A program made the position numbers and the translations under genes. From Plantago elongata (taxonomy: Eukaryota; Streptophyta; Magnoliopsida; Lamiales; Plantaginaceae): a stretch of 64,000 nt of DNA. Where the stretch lies: positions 23,445 to 87,444 of the forward strand of contig JAYMSP010000088.1 of assembly GCA_036897095.1 (NCBI GenBank). The letters run 5' to 3'. The notes under the pieces were generated by a model. That model saw only the letters and a list, made by a program, of their open reading frames with translations. It was not told the origin of the DNA and made no database searches. Position 1 is the stretch's first letter; the number at the start of each line of letters is the position of its first letter. Shown one piece after another: positions 57,801-64,000 of this stretch.

Positions 57801-58928
57801 GGCAAGGGTGCAACAGCCATATTTATTGTTAAACTTGGAAGTCCAGGGCGCTTAAATGAGTCTAAACTTCCATTGGCACATAAAGGTCCACGGATTCAAG
57901 TGAAAGCAAATTTCTCTGGGCTCAAAGTTGTTCTTATGGATGATAACAGGTTAGTGATGCATGCGAACCTTTATTGAATTTTTTTTCCCAAATCTCCAAG
58001 TTTCTTCCTGAAAGAACTTTCACTGGGTCAATAAATATACAAGGTCAATTTGTTGTCTGTATAGATAGAAGTCGGCTAAGTGTTTTATGTACTTTGGTGT
58101 TTTTTAAGTACAGTATTGGCATTTTAATCCAGTTGGCTAATCAGCCTATTCTGTGTAGTAACAAATGAGGTGTGTAATAGAGTCACCATATACTAGTGGA
58201 TTCATCCTACTAACAAGGACTAGAAACAGCATTTTTCTAGACATTCTCACCTGCGCTTTTAGGAGATTGTGGTCATATTGTAGACATTTAGTCTGCTGCA
58301 ATGGGATAAAAATGGTTCGCATTGAAGGGAATGTAAGCAATTATAACAGCACTGTGATGAGAGTAATTCTACAGGTCCCTGTTACTCTGCTCTTTTATGG
58401 AGTAGCGAACGAGTGAGATTGATCACAAGAACAATAAGAAATAGCTCAGTGAACTAGTGCTTTAATCTTTTATGCACAAATACATAGTTGTATGCTCAAT
58501 CATCTTGCAGTGTTGATGTTTCTTTTATCAGTTGTTGAATTCTACTAAACATCACTTGTTTGTGATGCAGTGTTGGGCGCACAGTAACCAAGGGCCTTTT
58601 GGTGCACTTAGGATGTGATGTTTCACTAGTTGGTTCAGGAGATGAGTGTATCAGAGCTGCTACTCCCGAACACAAGGTTGTGATCATAGATATGAGCATG
58701 CCAGGCATAAATGGTTACGAGGTAGCTGTCCGGATTCATGAAAAGTTCTCAAAATGTCTGGATAGGCCTCTCATCTTAGCACTTGCAGAGAACGCTGATA
58801 GAATGACAAAAGAAAATTGCCGGAGAGCAGGTATGAATGGGGTCGTACTGAAACCTGTCTCGGTAGATAAAATGAGGAGTGTCTTATCTGATCTTTTGGA
58901 GCATGGGTTTGTGGTTGAATCTAAATAA
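54882..58928 (+). CDS. ETR1: Ethylene receptor, ETR1-type (subfamily I, hybrid histidine kinase)
   Basis: Six exons (54882-55784, 56708-57076, 57182-57448, 57545-57672, 57752-57949, 58571-58928) join in frame to 740 aa, against about 738 for Arabidopsis ETR1. Order: disulfide cysteines C4 and C6, three membrane spans with copper/ethylene ligands C65 and H69, a GAF domain (about 158-306), a DHp helix with the phospho-acceptor H352 ([11 protein letters not shown]), a kinase domain with an intact N box ([10 protein letters not shown]), DTGSGIN and GGNGLGLAI, and a receiver with DDN and D662 ([10 protein letters not shown]). The three-span start and canonical kinase boxes place it in subfamily I, and the receiver domain separates it from ERS1. 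In the ER membrane it represses ethylene responses until ethylene binds, working with CTR1. No lesion seen. Confidence 0.97.
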
Positions 58929-59857
58929 GCTGCAGAAAAAAACATGAGAAATATAGTAGGAGCACTTGATGTTTTCTCTTCATAGAAATTTATGTGTGAT
59001 TTAAAGGAATGTTACTGCAAAGATTACTATATTATATAGCACATTGATGGTTAGGATCAATTACAAAGCCTAATGGAGGTCAATTCCTTGTAGCTTGATT
59101 TGAGAACAATGATCAACAAAACTTGAAAAAGCTGTAGAAATGAGTTGTTCTGAGGTTAAGTTGTAAGGATGTATGTACTGTTATTGCACATCACATGTTG
59201 ATCTCATTTTTCTGAGGATGGTTTATGATAAAAGTTAAATTATACAATTACTTCCATTACTTAAAAGTTGGACGAATTACTTAAAAGTTAAAACACCATG
59301 TATGTTGAGAGGTGGAGAATTTATATTGTCAATAAAATCATCTATATTATATATTAATTAAAACATTTATGATGTTCGTTTGTAATATTGAAAAATGCAA
59401 ATGTTGACCACGTGAATGTTTTGATTAGTAATATCGATGATTTTTTTAAGAGATAGTCCGTCGACCGTCTTTTAGGAGGCTTGTCTCATATGGAATTTAG
59501 GTCTAAACGGGTCATTTGCATTCGAGCACAATTGCATTCTATTTTCTCATATATGTCTGAGTTCGATTCGGGTTTAGGTCTCTATCTGATCATACAAATT
59601 TGGGGTGATTCAGATTTGGATCGAGTTCGAGTGTTAGGTTATGTAGAGATGTTCTTCCCTCACATTGAAGTTCAACTTTGAAACTTTAGTCAGATTAGAT
59701 CTGTACTATCAAATGTGGATGATTACTTTTAAGGAGCAGAAGAAGAAGAACATATGCTCATGACACATTATTGTTACAGGATATGATACATAGGCGAAAA
59801 TTAAAAGTACAGTAAACTTAAACTTTTTATTAGCATCTATAGTAACTAGCTAGCTAG
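58929..59857. other. Intergenic between convergent genes
   Basis: Holds the 3' regions of the receptor gene (+) and polyphenol oxidase (-). Near 59448-59480 is an imperfect palindromic GATAGTCCGTCGACCGTC. The 66-codon frame at 59481 has no features. A (GCTA)n run at 59846-59861 abuts the oxidase stop codon. Confidence 0.45.
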
Positions 59858-61606
59858 CTAGGTTGCTGGAGATGAAGGTGGATTTGTTGCAGATGATGAA
59901 GATCGAGCTTGTTCTTGAGCAGAAATGATTCTCAGATGACCAATACTCACATCGCCCCCATTTGCTCTAGGCACGATTGTCACCATTACTGTTTCATCAT
60001 CATCCACATCTATGTCATCATATATCTCCGTCAATTTCAACGATATCGAAGACTTCCCTGTTGAATTCTTCCTCTTATGCGGCACTTGAGCGAACGACCC
60101 TGCATACTCTGCCTTATCCAGTTCACTAAAGTTGTCATCCTCATCGTTAATGAACACATCAAACTGTACGAATTTCGAAACATCCGTCTCGATATCTTCC
60201 ACCAAAAGCACCTCGTCAGCTTTTCCCTTGGCTGATTTCGGGACCATTACTCTGATAATTTCGTTCAGCTTCGTAGGGAACACTTTATCTTCATCTGGAG
60301 CAGTTTTCGTCATTCTCCTGACTTTCGCTCTAGCGGCCTCTCCCGGTGGTTTGTAATTGAGCCATGGAAGATCTGTATCCTCAAAAGTATATCCCATTTT
60401 CTGGTTGTCGATACAGTCCTGAACCTTGACTCGTACGAGCTGAGCGTTCTCGTCGTAGAACAGAAACTCTGCATTTAAGTAATCAGGCGATGTTATGTCT
60501 TTAGGGATCGGTGTCTGGAGTCCACGCCACACAGTCCATATTCGGTCTACGTTCGAGTGGTGGGTGTAGAACAATGGGTCCCTACCAGCAGAGTAGAAGT
60601 TCCCCATGTCTTCCAGGCTAGGCTGATTTGGATCTCCGACGAACACGTGCACTGCAGTATGCGACCCACGTTCGGTAGATCCAGGTCCAGGATCGACCGC
60701 ATCTCCATCTCTGTACGCTTTTCCCATGAAATCCTCAGCCGTGTTGACACTGCGAATCATCTCACTGTGCATGATTGTCAGGTTGTTAACGATTTTCTGC
60801 AAGTCCGAGGTTTCTCCAGCAAGGCTTAGATGAACTAAAGTTGGTGGCATGTTGGCAGAGTTGCGGTTTGCATTGTATAACGATGAGTTTGAATTGTTGA
60901 ACATGTCTGGAACTGTCATGCCCTTTGGATCATCCCAGTTCCAGAATGGTAATGCGAACGTTGGATCGTCTATTAGTTTCCCCAAAATCCGCTCGTAGAA
61001 ATAGATGTACCATCTGTGGAACGGAAAGAAGAGCCAGGAGTTGTGGACTTGCATGTCCAAACCAGGATGGCCTGCTTGATCATGAGCACCATTGCAATAG
61101 GCACAGTGAATATTGGCTTGTTGGGTGAAGCTTCGAGGATCCGTAGCTGGGAGATCCTTCATCAGCTGGACGGCCTTTTCATAGTTGGCAATTTGTGTTG
61201 TGCTGGCCCTGTGAGCAGCTGGCCTTTTGCGAAGCGTGGTGACCGGAGGGAGTTTGTAGTCAATTATGTTGTCAGAGAAAGGTGGACAGCAGTTGACGTC
61301 CAGGGGCGCATTTCCCAGGTTCAGGTTAACTGCAGTGCCGCATTTGTCCAGTTCCGGAGCTCTCACGGGTGCGGCCTTAGCCGGGGGGCTGGAAAGGGCA
61401 AGATTGGCTACAAGGCCTGCAAAAAGAACGTTTCTTCGATCGAGACGAACTGGTGTTGATGATTCGTCTTCTTGGGGGTTTGTTTGTCCATTCTTTGCAG
61501 CATTGCACCTGATTTGGAACTTGCTGTGTCTTCCATGGGGTAGATAATAATTTTTTATTGATGGCTTGGTGTTGAGAGTTGGACATAAAGATTGTAGAGA
61601 AGTCAT
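59858..61606 (-). CDS. PPO: Polyphenol oxidase (catechol oxidase), plastid
   Basis: An intronless 582-aa frame. A serine/basic transit peptide is followed by a twin-arginine-type lumen signal (DRRNVLFAGLVANLAL, about 57-70), with likely processing near AKA|APV (about 79). The type-3 copper site is intact: CuA H167, H188, H197, with C171 as the expected thioether partner of H188, and CuB H316, H320, H350 (HTAVH, THHSNVDRIW). F346 sits at the gatekeeper position. The DWL-type domain (DYLNAEFLFYDE, about 375-425) and KFDV-type domain (FVQFDVFIND, from about 479) follow. Such enzymes oxidise o-diphenols to quinones after cell damage mixes lumenal enzyme with vacuolar phenols. The substrate cannot be told from sequence. 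Frames on the opposite strand are shadows. Confidence 0.97.
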   Translation of the reverse strand: MTSLQSLCPTLNTKPSIKNYYLPHGRHSKFQIRCNAAKNGQTNPQEDESSTPVRLDRRNVLFAGLVANLALSSPPAKAAPVRAPELDKCGTAVNLNLGNAPLDVNCCPPFSDNIIDYKLPPVTTLRKRPAAHRASTTQIANYEKAVQLMKDLPATDPRSFTQQANIHCAYCNGAHDQAGHPGLDMQVHNSWLFFPFHRWYIYFYERILGKLIDDPTFALPFWNWDDPKGMTVPDMFNNSNSSLYNANRNSANMPPTLVHLSLAGETSDLQKIVNNLTIMHSEMIRSVNTAEDFMGKAYRDGDAVDPGPGSTERGSHTAVHVFVGDPNQPSLEDMGNFYSAGRDPLFYTHHSNVDRIWTVWRGLQTPIPKDITSPDYLNAEFLFYDENAQLVRVKVQDCIDNQKMGYTFEDTDLPWLNYKPPGEAARAKVRRMTKTAPDEDKVFPTKLNEIIRVMVPKSAKGKADEVLLVEDIETDVSKFVQFDVFINDEDDNFSELDKAEYAGSFAQVPHKRKNSTGKSSISLKLTEIYDDIDVDDDETVMVTIVPRANGGDVSIGHLRIISAQEQARSSSSATNPPSSPAT

Positions 61607-61650
61607 ATTTTGGTGGTTAATTTGATTTGAGAAATGTCACGTTGGCATGC

Positions 61651-61660
61651 TCTATATAAT
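61651..61660 (-). promoter_or_regulatory. TATA box of polyphenol oxidase
   Basis: Minus strand ATTATATAGA, about 45-54 nt before the start codon at 61606, implying a short leader of roughly 15-25 nt. Confidence 0.6.
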
Positions 61661-64000
61661 GCCAAGTATTACATATGCAGATCCAGAAATAGTAAAGTTG
61701 ATGTTGAAACTTAGCTAGCTCATTGCCCAGTATGGACAGAAATGTTGACAAACAGTTGAGAATTACATTCATTGCATTAGGAGAAGATTTCTAGCCTAGG
61801 AGCTATAACTCATATGTCACAGATACATATGAGTGAATAAATCTGATCCATTTAGCGGCAGATTATATCACTTTCTACCGCTTCAAACTTTCAGATGAGA
61901 TGAAATTTTATTATGTTGTCAGAGATTCTGGCGCACGTCTAACCAGAATTTAAATATATACGAAGACAATCTCCTATTCCGTATAAATTTTCACTCGAAT
62001 GACCTCCTAAAGAAGTTGAAATCGATTACTGAATGCGAAAGAGTGTTGAAGTAGTAATATATATGACTAGATTTCACAACTCTCTACAAATTTGACATTT
62101 TACATGAAACTAAATTCTACCAAATATTACTATTCTAGGAGACCATCTAAATATCAGTCGTATAGAATTGAATCAGCGAACTAAATTTTTGGGTCCAAAG
62201 AACATGTAAGAATACATGTTTAATGGATACTGCAGCAGTATGATACTATCCCGGACATAGACTGCGAAGCCAGTTTAAGTCCAGTCATTCTGGTTGTAAG
62301 ACACGTCTCTGATTTACAGACCACCATGCAAGACTTGAAATATGGATCTATGTGTTGCTGTCTTGCTCATATGAAGTTGAACTAAAAGACAGAAGAACAC
62401 CGCAGTTTAATTTCTTCGTAATCAATTTGTAGTGGAGTGGACCATGAATTCAATACTAGGAGGTGGTCTTATTACTAAGGCTCGTTCAGCAAAATTAACT
62501 GGTCGGGAGCGTTCCTCTTACGGTGGCTCCGTCCAACAAAATGAACTTGTAATGGGTTAAAATTGTCATAGGTCAGAATAGCGCTTCTTAGCTCTAAAGG
62601 GTGTCCGTGTAAATTAGAAAAGCGAGAGGTAAGCCTCTTTTGACCGGTTTACCTTGAACAAATTAGTGAATCAATTTGAGTTTCGGAGCTCTTGAGAGTA
62701 AAGTAGTTGGATAGTAATGAATGACCTACCTTGAAGTGGAATAAATGTGGACTATTTATAGAGATGATTTGGGGACCGAATGCCCTCCTAGATCGATGTT
62801 CCAACTTACATGTGGTCCGAATATTATGATACTTTATTCACTACTAGTCAAGGCTCAGATACGTTGTAGACGTCAGCTAGTGCGGAGGTCGGATATGTCA
62901 TATCGATCGGATTATCCTCCCCTTTGCAGCTATTCGTGGTTCTTGATGCCCACTAGTCTCGGTGTTACTCTGTTGGTCGGGTACCGAGAGGCGGTGCATA
63001 GTGTCTCCTTGAGATTCCGAGTTTATGTTAGTCCTTCTTGATTCGTCGAGTTCTATACATCCTAATTTGTCCGAACTAGGCGGGTTTCGGGACTTATTAG
63101 TATAACCGGAGTACCAAGCTAGCACTATCTATTAAAGTTAGTTTCTACGGAGTTGATTAAATTAGCTAGTTAGTTAGTTGGGCATGACTAAGAATAATAA
63201 CGTCGCATTGCACTATTGTTAGTACTACGATCTAAACCACTGGATCAATTCAAGATTGAATCTCAACCCAATTTTTATTAATGCGACAAAGCGTCGCACT
63301 ATCGCATAATAACGTAGTGCGACGTCGCACTATATTAAACATCTTTTAGGTTTATTTACTTACACATCCCATATATTTCAATCTTAATAAAATATACCCA
63401 AAACAATTAAAGATCAACCCAACAATAAATAAAAATTTCACAAACACCCAATTTTACATTTTTACATTTTACCAAAAAAAGAAAAGAAATGAAGACGACC
63501 GGACCGGAGCTCCAGCGACTGAGCTTCCGCTATGGAAGCTTGAAATCGAAATGATTCGGAAAAAGAAAAAGAAAAAAAAGTCACCGGAGCTCCGACGACA
63601 GAGGTGGCAGAAGTAGTTTTGGAGATGATTGATTCATTTTTTTGAAGAGTAAATAACTATTTAGGAGGGATGAGATTGCACATTTATATACTTTGTATCT
63701 GAAAATTATTTCAATTATAAGAATTGATTATAAATTAATTTTAAAATGTTAAATTGTGACATTTGTCATATTTATAGAGGTGTACTAACAATAGTAGATT
63801 GTGATATAATGCTGAAGCCCTAGTTAGTTACTTAGCTTATCATTTTTGTAAAATCATTCTGATTGGTATGCAAATCAAATTGGCAAAAACCAATTCGAAT
63901 TGCATATCAATACGGCTCATACGTTTAGGTTTCGTCAACCCGATAATCTAGTGCTAGGAAGAGCGGATCTATTCAACACACACGCATATATATATATATA
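61661..64000. other. Intergenic, no gene seen
   Basis: The first part is the oxidase upstream region. About 62450-63190 is less AT-rich than its surroundings and may be an old retroelement fragment, but no LTR pair or motif supports this. The frame at 62745-63041 resembles nothing known. The window ends in an (AT)n tract. Confidence 0.4.
63315..63332. repeat. 18-bp perfect palindrome with nearby GCGACG motifs
   Basis: TAGTGCGACGTCGCACTA. Related GTCGCA/TGCGAC motifs lie at about 63202, 63281 and 63292, suggesting one arm of a small foldback element. Confidence 0.7.

Noticed and set aside
60132-61547. Plus-strand frames opposite polyphenol oxidase
   Set aside because: They are shadows of the intact oxidase frame.
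62745-63041. 98-codon frame upstream of the oxidase
   Set aside because: No motif, no splice or promoter context, and an overlapping frame on the other strand of similar size.
1-64000. tRNA or rRNA genes
   Set aside because: No cloverleaf with A and B boxes and no rRNA segment was recognised. The tRNA-like TGGTATCAGAGC is only a retroelement primer site.

Overview
The window looks like nuclear DNA of a flowering plant. It is AT-rich, its genes are split by GT..AG introns, and it carries plant-only families, Stowaway-type MITEs and LTR-retrotransposon remnants. An R1-type NLR relic points to an asterid, possibly Lamiales. That placement is inference. No organellar, viral or bacterial segment was seen.

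Layout. 1-9.7 kb: gene-free; a 2.9-kb non-autonomous LTR element on the minus strand (977-3875), several MITEs, a 78-bp tandem duplication and a T-rich repeat array. 10.7-14.4 kb: a 14-exon Sec14-like phosphatidylinositol transfer protein gene (+), which begins with a 7-nt coding microexon. 15-18.7 kb: repeats, a second T-rich array and a possible solo LTR. 19.0-23.7 kb: a LORELEI-like GPI-anchored protein gene (+). Its 4.1-kb second intron contains an inactivated NLR on the minus strand, bracketed by direct repeats of about 215 bp. 24.0-25.8 kb: a CML21-like four-EF-hand protein (-). 26.8-28.5 kb: a MITE and a hAT-like element. 29.5-35.7 kb: a Quaking/STAR-type KH RNA-binding protein (-). 39.5-40.1 kb: an intronless plant membrane protein of unknown function (-). 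42.3-47.7 kb: two tandem TPR (kinesin-light-chain-like) genes (+). 49.6-53.1 kb: a third low-complexity array. 54.9-58.9 kb: a complete ETR1-type ethylene receptor (+). 59.9-61.6 kb: an intronless polyphenol oxidase (-). 61.7-64 kb: no gene seen.

Nothing suggests that the genes form one pathway. LORELEI-like proteins, NLRs, ethylene receptors and polyphenol oxidase all have known links to stress or defence, but their closeness here may be chance. The most unusual structures are the NLR relic nested in the LORELEI-like intron, the three convergent low-complexity arrays that look like one class of large foldback element, and the 71-bp identical tract shared by the otherwise diverged TPR paralogues. 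Exon boundaries were read by eye from splice consensus, reading-frame continuity and family conservation. Transcript ends are not known.
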